This document shows, in pieces, positions 7,059 through 13,915 of a DNA stretch of 13,915 nt (within the stretch, counting starts at the first letter, position 1; each line of letters starts with the position of its first letter). A program made the position numbers and the translations under genes. The notes beneath the pieces are model-generated. The model did no database searches, had not been told where the DNA came from, and saw only the letters and a program-made list of their open reading frames with translations. Source of the DNA: CBFDBT01 sp965603115 (GTDB lineage Bacteria > Pseudomonadota > Alphaproteobacteria > Sphingomonadales > Kordiimonadaceae). The stretch spans positions 1 to 13,915 of the forward strand of contig CBFDBT010000051.1 of NCBI GenBank assembly GCA_965603115.1. Direction: 5' to 3'.

Positions 7059-7493
7059 TCAAGAAAGCCTTAAGCTGCTTATTTTTGCTCTATAACCGCT
7101 TTGAGGAATTTTACGCTCAACACCCATTCCCGATGCGCGCTCATTAAATATACCCTCAAGCAAATCTTCATCTTCTAAAAAGCAAAGGCCTAAAAGCTTG
7201 TCTGCTTGCCATGCAATTTCAGCATTTAAAGTTATATCACGCATTGGGATCTCAACTCTAACGGCTGTACCTTCTTTAAACGGAAGATTAAGCTTAAGCT
7301 TAAGCCCGCCCATAGAAAAATTTCTGATCTGACAGTCAAACTTATGGTCTCCGACATGCAATATAGCGGGCCATATAACCGAGCGTCTTTTTTTCTCACG
7401 CAACTCTTCAAAACGCTCCTCGCCTGAACAGTAAGTGGTGTCTTCTATAGCCGCGCCTGATGGGGATGGGTCAATTTCATTATCAAGTGGCAT
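7059..7493 (-). CDS. PilZ domain protein (c-di-GMP receptor type), copy 2
   Basis: 144 residues: an acidic, probably flexible N-terminus (1-30), then a PilZ domain with REKKR (32-36) as RxxxR, RSVIWPAILHVGDHKFDCQIR, and NFSMGG (58-63) as the second binding motif. The C-terminal tail (VERKIPQSGYRAKISSLRLS) is basic and differs from copy 1. Both c-di-GMP motifs are intact, so ligand binding is expected. The ATG at 7493 has AGGAG seven bases upstream. Copies 1 and 2 differ mainly at their ends, which suggests the tails decide partner or location. It is divergent from the LuxO-like regulator with 240 bp between starts, and the shared region holds the palindrome at 7633-7649. Confidence 0.88.
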   Translation of the reverse strand: MPLDNEIDPSPSGAAIEDTTYCSGEERFEELREKKRRSVIWPAILHVGDHKFDCQIRNFSMGGLKLKLNLPFKEGTAVRVEIPMRDITLNAEIAWQADKLLGLCFLEDEDLLEGIFNERASGMGVERKIPQSGYRAKISSLRLS

Positions 7494-7632
7494 TTTGTAC
7501 TCCTAATCAAAACTCGCCCCACAGCGCAGCCCTAGTATACAAAAATTATCTTAATAAGGCGTTAAACACACATTATCGACAATTTTATACAATGCCTAAG
7601 AGGCAACACAACATAAGCGATGACACATATTT

Positions 7633-7649
7633 TGTTGCAATTTGCAACA
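7633..7649. promoter_or_regulatory. Perfect palindrome matching the LuxO box
   Basis: TGTTGCAATTTGCAACA has 8-bp arms around one base. Its core TTGCA-ATT-TGCAA fits the vibrio LuxO site as I remember it (TTGCA-W3-TGCAA). It is 84 bp before the regulator's GTG and 139 bp before the PilZ ATG. A possible -10, TATAAC (7663-7668), starts 15-16 bp after a TTGCAA/TTTGCA element formed by the right arm, so a bound protein could block that promoter. No GG-N10-GC sigma-54 element was found between the box and the regulator. The only GC-N10-CC match on the PilZ side overlaps that gene's start codon and is not credible. Confidence 0.55.
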
Positions 7650-7733
7650 TTTTCTTGTGGTTTATAACTCTTTAGGGCACCATGTTAAAACTTTATATCT
7701 TATCAATATTATCAACTAGAGTGAAATTTAGTC

Positions 7734-9143
7734 GTGCAAGCACAGCCTGCTCCCATATTAATTGTAGAAGATAGTCCTACACTTGGCTTAACCTATAAAA
7801 CATATTTGAAAACAATTGAGCACGACATTCATATTGTTAAAACAGGGGCTGATGCTTTAAGTTTCATAAAAGACCAGCCCCCAGTGGTTGTTCTTTTGGA
7901 CTTAAAGCTTCCTGATATGGACGGCCTAGAAATACTTCGCCATATTCAAAAACAAAATATCTCATCAAAGGTTATTGTTATCACGGCCCATGGTTCGGTT
8001 TCAATTGCCGTAAACGCAATGCAAGAAGGGGCCATCGATTTCCTTCTTAAGCCTTTTACCGCTAGCCGTTTGCTCACCACGGTTAAAAATGCGCTTGAGC
8101 TTTACCGCCTTAACGCACTTGTTGAACGCTTTACAAGCACAGTTCAACATCGCTCCTTTGGTAAATTTATCGGAGAAAGCTCTGCCATGCAGGCTGTTTA
8201 CCGTATGATAGAGGGCGCCGCACCTTCAAATGCCAGTGTCTTCATTGAGGGGGAGTCGGGTACAGGTAAAGAGTTATGCGCAGATTCTATTCATCAATTG
8301 AGCGGCAGAAGCAAAGAGCCATTCATTGCCCTAAACTGCGCCGCCATTCCAGCCAATCTGATCGAAAGTGAGGTTTTTGGACATAAACGGGGCGCTTTCA
8401 CAGGCGCAACCGAAGACCGAGAAGGCGCAGCAAGCAAAGCTGACGGCGGAACGCTCTTTTTAGACGAAATTTGTGAAATGCCCCTTGATCTTCAAGTTAA
8501 ATTATTGCGCTTTATACAGAGCGGCCATATCACACCGGTTGGCGATAGCGTCAGTCGCGCGGTAAATGTTCGTTTTATATGTGCAACCAACCGCAATCCA
8601 TGGAAAGAAACCCAAGAAGGCCGCTTTAGAGAAGATCTCTACTACCGCCTCCACGTTATACCCATTCACATGCCCCCGCTTAACAAAAGGGGCAATGATA
8701 TCCTCCAGATAGCAAATGCCTTACTGCTTCAGTATGCTGCTGAAGAAGGCAAGGCATTCAAACGGCTCTCACAAGAATCTGAAGCCGCACTCCTTGCTTA
8801 TAACTGGCCCGGAAATGTGCGAGAACTTAGCAATATTATCCAGTCAACCACAGTGATGAATGACGGCGAAATACTAGAGGCTAACATGTTACCCCCTTTT
8901 GTGACAAAAGCTGACCTCTTAAACCCAAAACTCCCTAACAAAGAAACTGTTTTTGGCCCTGCCTATAGTTTACCAACAAAGGCCAAGGATATTCTCCCGC
9001 TTGATGTTGTCGAGCGACAAACAATCGAAGAGGCCATAAGCATATCAGGGGGGAGTGTTGGTCGCGCGGCAAAAGCATTGAAGGTCAACCCTTCAACCCT
9101 ATACCGCAAGATAAAATCATGGGGTAGTAGTGCCCAAACCTAA
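7734..9143 (+). CDS. LuxO-like sigma-54-dependent response regulator (NtrC family)
   Basis: 469 residues with the full NtrC-type layout. The receiver domain is ~6-120, with phospho-acceptor D56 (LLDLKLPD), acidic pair E12-D13, T84 and K106. The AAA+ domain is ~143-375, with Walker A GESGTGKE (173-180), sigma-54 contact loop GAFTGA (220-225), Walker B TLFLDE (240-245), and NWPGNVREL. The Fis-type helix-turn-helix is ~428-464. Segments such as AMQAVYRMIEGAAPSNASVF, FICATNRNPWKETQEGRFRE and the recognition helix VNPSTLYRKIKSW closely recall vibrio LuxO more than NtrC itself. It should activate sigma-54 promoters when phosphorylated. No histidine kinase, phosphotransferase (LuxU) or autoinducer gene is present, so the signal input is unknown. 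The start is GTG at 7734 with only a weak ribosome site; no other in-frame ATG occurs before the receiver's middle. Confidence 0.9.
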   Translation: MQAQPAPILIVEDSPTLGLTYKTYLKTIEHDIHIVKTGADALSFIKDQPPVVVLLDLKLPDMDGLEILRHIQKQNISSKVIVITAHGSVSIAVNAMQEGAIDFLLKPFTASRLLTTVKNALELYRLNALVERFTSTVQHRSFGKFIGESSAMQAVYRMIEGAAPSNASVFIEGESGTGKELCADSIHQLSGRSKEPFIALNCAAIPANLIESEVFGHKRGAFTGATEDREGAASKADGGTLFLDEICEMPLDLQVKLLRFIQSGHITPVGDSVSRAVNVRFICATNRNPWKETQEGRFREDLYYRLHVIPIHMPPLNKRGNDILQIANALLLQYAAEEGKAFKRLSQESEAALLAYNWPGNVRELSNIIQSTTVMNDGEILEANMLPPFVTKADLLNPKLPNKETVFGPAYSLPTKAKDILPLDVVERQTIEEAISISGGSVGRAAKALKVNPSTLYRKIKSWGSSAQT

Positions 9144-9161
9144 GTGATTTCGTTTATTTTT

Positions 9162-11444
9162 TCAGTCTTTCTGCTTTTGAATATCAATCGCTGTAGAGGC
9201 CGCCAGTCCTGCCATATTAACGAGATCTGTGGCTGTTGATGTCATGCGCGCAATTTGCACGGAATGTTCCATGCCTAGCAAGAGAGGCCCCACCACTTTG
9301 CCGCCACCAAGCTCCGCCAAAAGTTTGTAAGCAATATTCGCTGAATGGAGAGCCGGCATAATCAAAATATTGGCCGGACCCGATAAATTCATAAAAGGAT
9401 AAAGCAGTCGCAAGTTTTCGTTTAGCGCGACATCGGCTTGCATTTCACCATCATACTCGAAATCAACCCCACGCTCATCAAGAATTTCCACAGCTTTGCG
9501 ACAATGTTCGGTTTTATCAGATTTTGGATTACCAAAGTTTGAAAAGCTTAAAAAAGCAACCCGTGGCTCGTGGCCCATTCGGCGGGCAAAACGCGCTGAC
9601 TGTTCCGCAATATCTGCAAGGGTTTCAGATGATGGTCTCTCATTAACTGTGGTGTCTGCAATAAAGACTGTTTTGCCACGAGCGACCATAATGCTTATAC
9701 CAAAAGCAATATGTCCCGCTATAGGGTCAACCACATGACGAATGTTTTTAAAGACACGCCAATATTGCTGAGTAACACCTGTTACCATCGCGTCTGCGTC
9801 ACCTAGAGCTACCATACAAGCTGAAAAGACGTTCCGGTCACGGTGCACATAGCGCACCACATCTCGGTGGAGAAAACCTCTGCGCTTAAGGCGGTCATAT
9901 GTATATTCAACATAGTCATCAAGCCGCTTACAGTTGGCGGCGTTAAGGATGGTAAAATCTTCAGGTTCCGCGCCTAGCTCCATAAGCTTTTCTCTAATCG
10001 GTGCCTCATATCCCACAAGGATTGGGTCACCATATCCGCTACCTTGGTAGCTAATGGCAGCTCGCAAAACTGTTTCCTCTTCAGCTTCTGCAAATACCAC
10101 ACGCGGCTTTTTCTTCTTCAGGTCTTCAAACATTGCTGACAAGGTGCCAGCCGTTGGGTCAAGGCGTGCGCGCAAGGTTTGGCGATAAACTTCCATATCA
10201 TTAATGTCTTTATGAGCGACGCCCGTGTCCATGGCCGCTTGGGCCACTTTTGGTGGCACAAACTCTATAAGTCGAGGATCAAAAGGCGCAGGAATGATAT
10301 AGTCTGGTCCATATTTCATACGTTCGCCGCCATAAGCTGCTGCGACTTCTTCTGGAACATCTTGGCGGGCCAATTCAGCAATTGCAATCGCGGCAGCCAT
10401 CTTCATTTCTTCGTTGATAGTACTTGCACGCACATCAAGAGCGCCACGAAAAATATAAGGAAACCCGAGCACATTATTAACCTGATTTGGATAATCCGAG
10501 CGCCCTGTTGCAACAATTGCATCTGGACGCACAGCCATCACATCTTCAGGTGTTATTTCAGGGTCGGGATTAGCCATTGCAAAAATGATCGGCTTATCCG
10601 CCATCGACTTAACCATATCCTGAGATACAGCTCCAGCAGCTGACAGTCCAAGCAAGACATCCGCGCCCTTAACGGCCTCATCTAAAGACCGTTTATCTGT
10701 ATCAACAGCGTGGGCCGACTTCCACTGGTTCATCTCGCCTTCAGTGCGGCCTTTATAGATAACGCCCGTTCGATCAACAACCGTTACATTTTCATTGGGC
10801 ATACCGAGGGACTTAATAAGCTCTATACAGGCTATACAAGCCGCACCAGCGCCAACAGCAACCATTTTTGTTGTCTTGATATTACGCCCTGTTAAATCTA
10901 GTGCATTTATCAAACCGGCTGCAGAAATAATAGCCGTACCATGTTGATCATCGTGGAAAACAGGGATATCCATAACTTCGCGCAGGCGTTGCTCAATGAT
11001 AAAACATTCAGGGGCCGCAATATCTTCAAGATTAATACCGCCAAAACTGGGCCCGAGAAACTTCACACTGTTGATAAACTCTTCAACATCTTCCGTGTCC
11101 ACCTCAAGGTCGATAGAATCAACATCGGCAAAACGCTTAAAAAGTACTGCCTTGCCTTCCATAACCGGTTTTGATGCCTGGGCTCCAAGGTTACCCATGC
11201 CTAAAATGGCGGTTCCATTGGATATAACAGCAACAAGATTGCCTTTAGCGGTATAGTCATAGGCCAAAGAGGGGTCATCGGCTATAGCCTGAACAGGAGC
11301 TGCTACGCCCGGGCTGTAGGCAAGGGAAAGGTCGCGCTGTGTCGCCATCGGTTTTGTTGCATTGATTTCCAATTTTCCCGGGCGACCTTCAGAATGAAAT
11401 TTTAAGGCTTCTTTATCGGTGAACTTTGAATTATTTGAGGACAT
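9162..11444 (-). CDS. maeB: NADP-dependent malic enzyme with C-terminal phosphotransacetylase-like domain
   Basis: 760 residues, the length of MaeB-type fusion enzymes. Residues ~1-430 are the malic enzyme: catalytic Tyr43 in LAYSPGVAAP, catalytic Lys98 in MEGKAVLF, metal ligands E140-D141 in NLEDI and the aspartates of HDDQHGTA (164-171), and a dinucleotide loop VGAGAACIA (197-205). It decarboxylates malate to pyruvate with NAD(P)+; cofactor preference cannot be settled here. Residues ~440-755 resemble phosphotransacetylase. In this family that part usually serves assembly and acetyl-CoA regulation rather than catalysis. The ATG at 11444 has only a weak AGG nine bases upstream. The gene ends 18 bp from the convergent regulator's stop and is divergent from mutS, a neighbourhood I recall from other alphaproteobacteria. 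Confidence 0.94.
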   Translation of the reverse strand: MSSNNSKFTDKEALKFHSEGRPGKLEINATKPMATQRDLSLAYSPGVAAPVQAIADDPSLAYDYTAKGNLVAVISNGTAILGMGNLGAQASKPVMEGKAVLFKRFADVDSIDLEVDTEDVEEFINSVKFLGPSFGGINLEDIAAPECFIIEQRLREVMDIPVFHDDQHGTAIISAAGLINALDLTGRNIKTTKMVAVGAGAACIACIELIKSLGMPNENVTVVDRTGVIYKGRTEGEMNQWKSAHAVDTDKRSLDEAVKGADVLLGLSAAGAVSQDMVKSMADKPIIFAMANPDPEITPEDVMAVRPDAIVATGRSDYPNQVNNVLGFPYIFRGALDVRASTINEEMKMAAAIAIAELARQDVPEEVAAAYGGERMKYGPDYIIPAPFDPRLIEFVPPKVAQAAMDTGVAHKDINDMEVYRQTLRARLDPTAGTLSAMFEDLKKKKPRVVFAEAEEETVLRAAISYQGSGYGDPILVGYEAPIREKLMELGAEPEDFTILNAANCKRLDDYVEYTYDRLKRRGFLHRDVVRYVHRDRNVFSACMVALGDADAMVTGVTQQYWRVFKNIRHVVDPIAGHIAFGISIMVARGKTVFIADTTVNERPSSETLADIAEQSARFARRMGHEPRVAFLSFSNFGNPKSDKTEHCRKAVEILDERGVDFEYDGEMQADVALNENLRLLYPFMNLSGPANILIMPALHSANIAYKLLAELGGGKVVGPLLLGMEHSVQIARMTSTATDLVNMAGLAASTAIDIQKQKD

Positions 11445-11464
11445 ATTGTTTGCCTAACCCTACC

Positions 11465-11490
11465 ATTATAATATTGTGTCTCTGGACACA
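11465..11490 (-). promoter_or_regulatory. maeB promoter -10 with overlapping palindromic operator candidate
   Basis: On the minus strand a perfect TATAAT (11465-11470) lies 20 bp before the maeB ATG, with no good -35 at the right distance. In the spacer to -35 position sits TGTGTC-TCTG-GACACA (11475-11490), a perfect 6-bp inverted repeat. A strong -10, poor -35 and a dyad at that place would suit a regulated promoter. The regulator is unknown, and the dyad could equally be a small RNA hairpin if transcription starts farther upstream. Confidence 0.4.
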
Positions 11491-11610
11491 GACTGCCCTA
11501 GCCGTTAGCGTCATAGTAGGCTAAAAGCTTTGAGCTGATCCTTGATGATTAGCTTTCTAGTAACACCAAATATAAACAAAAAATATGAAAAACTGCCTTG
11601 CGGGATAAAT

Positions 11611-13915
11611 ATGGTCAAAACTAACGACAATAAAAAGTCTAAAAAAACTGTAGATAGCGGAAAAGTAAAATCTGAAACTACACCAATGATGGCCCAATAT
11701 CTATCTATCAAAGCCGATCATCCTGACAACTTGCTTTTTTATCGCATGGGTGATTTCTATGAAATGTTTTTTGATGATGCTGTAAACGCGGCGGCAGCCC
11801 TAGATATTACCCTTACCAAGCGCGGGAAACATAAGGGCGAAGACATTCCCATGTGCGGCGTACCTGTTCACGCAGCAGAATCGTATTTAGCGCGGCTTAT
11901 TCGCCAAAAATATCGCGTGGCTGTCTGCGAACAAACTGAAGATCCGGCTGAAGCCAAAAAACGGGGTTCTAAATCCGTTGTACGGCGCGAGGTCGTTCGC
12001 CTTGTCACTGCCGGAACCATCACCGAAGAAAACTTACTCAATGCCCGATCTCATAACTATTTAGCGGCGCTTGCAATGGCCGACGGGTCTTGCTCCTTGG
12101 CAGTTTGTGACATCTCAACGGGTGATTTTTTTATCTCGCCTACTGGGCCGGAGCGCCTAGATGCTGATTTAGCCCGCATCAGACCTGGTGAATTGTTGAT
12201 ATCAAATAGTTTACTTGGCGATGATACTTTTGACGCCGCCCTGTTTGATTGGCAGGAACAAATATCTCCTTTGCCGGCAATGCATTTTAATAGCTCTGAG
12301 GGGGCGCAAAGCCTAAAAGATATGTTCGGCGTTAAAACTCTGGATGGTTTTGCATCCTTTACGCGCGCCGACCTTGCAGCAGCTGGCGGCCTTGTTAAAT
12401 ATCTGAGTGACACCCAAAAAGGCAATCTCCCTCGACTCATGGCACCAAAGCGGCTGTCGCCCAGCGGCGTAATGATGATTGATGCCGCAACACGGCGCTC
12501 TCTTGAAATTCACCGAACACAAACGGGACAAAGCAAGGGCAGCCTGCTTTCAGTGGTAGACCTCACCGTCACTGGAGCCGGCGCACGGCTGTTGTCCCAT
12601 CGTTTGTCATCTCCGCTTGTTGACCCACTCGCTATTACAGCGCGACTTGATAGTCTTCAGTATTTTTTCGACCACCAAGATGAGCGCGCCGATATCAGAG
12701 CGGGCCTAAAACAAAGCGCAGACCTTGAGCGCGCACTTTCACGCTTAATGATGGATCGTGGTGGACCTCGCGACCTTGCAGCAATACTAAAAAGTCTTGT
12801 GGTTAGCAGAGAACTCAAAGGTCGGCTTTGTCATACACAAGAAGTTTTCGACGGTTTAGCGACTGAATTAAATCAAGCCATGGCAGGCCTTGGTTCACAC
12901 GACGGGTTGATCACCCAACTTCAATTGGCCCTCGTTGAGGAACCGCCTCTGCTTGCCCGCGACGGCGGGTTTATTGCCAGTGGATATAATGCGACTCTTG
13001 ATGAATTTCGCACACTGCGCGATGAAAGCCGTCGCCATATTGCCAACCTTGAAGCTGATTACAAAATATTAACCGGCATCAATGGTCTCAAAATTAAACA
13101 TAATAATGTTCTTGGCTACCATGTTGATATTACCAGCAAACACGCCGATACCCTTATGACCGCGCCGCTCAATGAAACCTTTATTCACCGCCAAACCCTT
13201 GCAAACTCTGTACGTTTTTCATCCAGCGCACTCTCCAAGCTCGCCGGTGAAATATCACAGGCCGGTGACAGGGCGCTTTCATTAGAGCAAGAACTATATG
13301 CTGAGCTTGTCGCCTTAATCACAATAGAGCATGCAAATATTACTATGGCGGCCAACGCCTTGGCCGTTCTGGATGTTTCATCAGCGCTCGCCGAGCTTGC
13401 TGTCACCCAGCGTTTCAGCCGCCCCATTATTGATGATAGTCTTGAGTTTGCAGTCATTGGTGGTCGTCACCCTGTTGTTGAGCAAGCTTTAAAGTCAAAT
13501 AGTGACAGTCCCTTCGTTGCTAACGACTGTGATCTCGGTCAAGAGAACCGCCTATGGCTAATCACAGGGCCCAATATGGCGGGTAAATCTACTTTTTTAC
13601 GCCAAAATGCGCTCATCACCATATTGGCGCAAATGGGCGGATATGTACCAGCTGATAGCGCGCACATTGGTGTTGTCGACAGGCTGTTCAGTCGCGTAGG
13701 AGCTTCAGATGACCTAGCCCATGGGCGCTCGACCTTCATGGTTGAAATGGTTGAAACCGCAGCAATTCTTAACCAAGCCTCAGAGCGGTCTCTTGTTATT
13801 CTTGATGAAATAGGAAGAGGTACCGCAACCTATGACGGTTTATCGATTGCTTGGGCTGCTGTTGAAAATTTACACGACAACATTGTGTTGTCCTTTACCT
13901 TTCTTCCAATCTCAT
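11611..13915 (+). CDS. mutS: DNA mismatch repair protein MutS, 3'-truncated by the window end
   Basis: The frame is open from ATG 11611 to the last base (768 codons), so the gene is incomplete at its 3' end. MutS recognises mismatches and, with MutL, starts repair. Visible are a Lys/Ser-rich leader (1-25), TPMMAQYLSIKADHPDNLLF, and the mismatch wedge GDFYEMF with F49 and E51. These are followed by the connector and lever regions, and then the ATPase with Walker A GPNMAGKST (653-661), the STFMVEMVETA signature (about 707-717) and Walker B LVILDEIGRGT with D732-E733. GGGA sits five bases before the ATG. An in-frame ATG at 11545 would add 22 residues that do not look like MutS. After ENLHD the sequence no longer matches the expected RCRALFATHYHEL, which suggests errors or a frameshift in the last ~35 bases. 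Confidence 0.95.
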   Translation, partial: MVKTNDNKKSKKTVDSGKVKSETTPMMAQYLSIKADHPDNLLFYRMGDFYEMFFDDAVNAAAALDITLTKRGKHKGEDIPMCGVPVHAAESYLARLIRQKYRVAVCEQTEDPAEAKKRGSKSVVRREVVRLVTAGTITEENLLNARSHNYLAALAMADGSCSLAVCDISTGDFFISPTGPERLDADLARIRPGELLISNSLLGDDTFDAALFDWQEQISPLPAMHFNSSEGAQSLKDMFGVKTLDGFASFTRADLAAAGGLVKYLSDTQKGNLPRLMAPKRLSPSGVMMIDAATRRSLEIHRTQTGQSKGSLLSVVDLTVTGAGARLLSHRLSSPLVDPLAITARLDSLQYFFDHQDERADIRAGLKQSADLERALSRLMMDRGGPRDLAAILKSLVVSRELKGRLCHTQEVFDGLATELNQAMAGLGSHDGLITQLQLALVEEPPLLARDGGFIASGYNATLDEFRTLRDESRRHIANLEADYKILTGINGLKIKHNNVLGYHVDITSKHADTLMTAPLNETFIHRQTLANSVRFSSSALSKLAGEISQAGDRALSLEQELYAELVALITIEHANITMAANALAVLDVSSALAELAVTQRFSRPIIDDSLEFAVIGGRHPVVEQALKSNSDSPFVANDCDLGQENRLWLITGPNMAGKSTFLRQNALITILAQMGGYVPADSAHIGVVDRLFSRVGASDDLAHGRSTFMVEMVETAAILNQASERSLVILDEIGRGTATYDGLSIAWAAVENLHDNIVLSFTFLPIS

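Noticed and set aside
7675..7690. GGGCAC as a sigma-54 -24 element before the LuxO-like gene
   Set aside because: The required GC at -12 is absent (the bases there are AA), so the GG-N10-GC signature fails.
10179..10643. 154-residue plus-strand frame
   Set aside because: It lies wholly inside maeB on the opposite strand and its composition (His, Ile, Cys, Asn-rich) is that of an antisense shadow.
11511..11711. 66-residue hydrophobic minus-strand frame
   Set aside because: It is antisense to the mutS start and AT-rich leader. The hydrophobicity comes from reading A-rich lysine codons backwards.

Overview
The window looks like ordinary chromosome of a moderate-GC (roughly 45-48% where counted) alphaproteobacterium, possibly marine and perhaps near Kordiimonadales, although that placement is a guess. 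The class-level call rests on the metZ-apaG pair, a DUF1491 protein, PilZ proteins of the 'RRSVxWPA' type, and malic enzyme maeB divergent from mutS. Both ends look disturbed. The first ~385 bases are about 63% GC, carry a different open frame resembling phage structural protein, and interrupt apaG. The last ~35 bases fall inside mutS but stop matching the family.

Layout: phage-like fragment (2-388, minus); apaG (minus, 3' end replaced); metZ (minus); divergent arsC/yfgD-type reductase (plus), whose stop codon overlaps that of a DinF-type MATE transporter (minus); an AT-rich intergenic region (3827-4031) with a LuxO-box-like palindrome and a good sigma-70 promoter; an SprA-related HExxH putative metalloprotease (plus); pyrD (minus); DUF1491 and PilZ genes as a probable operon (minus); a second, paralogous PilZ gene (minus); a 240-bp divergent intergenic region with a perfect 17-bp palindrome; a LuxO-like sigma-54-type response regulator (plus); maeB (minus); and mutS (plus, running off the end).

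Most genes are unrelated housekeeping functions: methionine synthesis, pyrimidine synthesis, anaplerosis and mismatch repair. The interesting part is regulatory. The LuxO-like regulator has a recognition helix almost identical to vibrio LuxO as I remember it. The two TTGCA-N3-TGCAA palindromes I found in the window are both intergenic: one upstream of this regulator and the nearby PilZ gene, the other upstream of the SprA-like gene and the MATE gene. This suggests a local LuxO-like regulon in an alphaproteobacterium, possibly linking a phosphorelay to c-di-GMP effectors. I found no sigma-54 promoter next to either box, so any effect there may be repression or autoregulation. No tRNA, rRNA, CRISPR, insertion sequence or confident terminator was seen. 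No gene-free stretch exceeds 300 bases.
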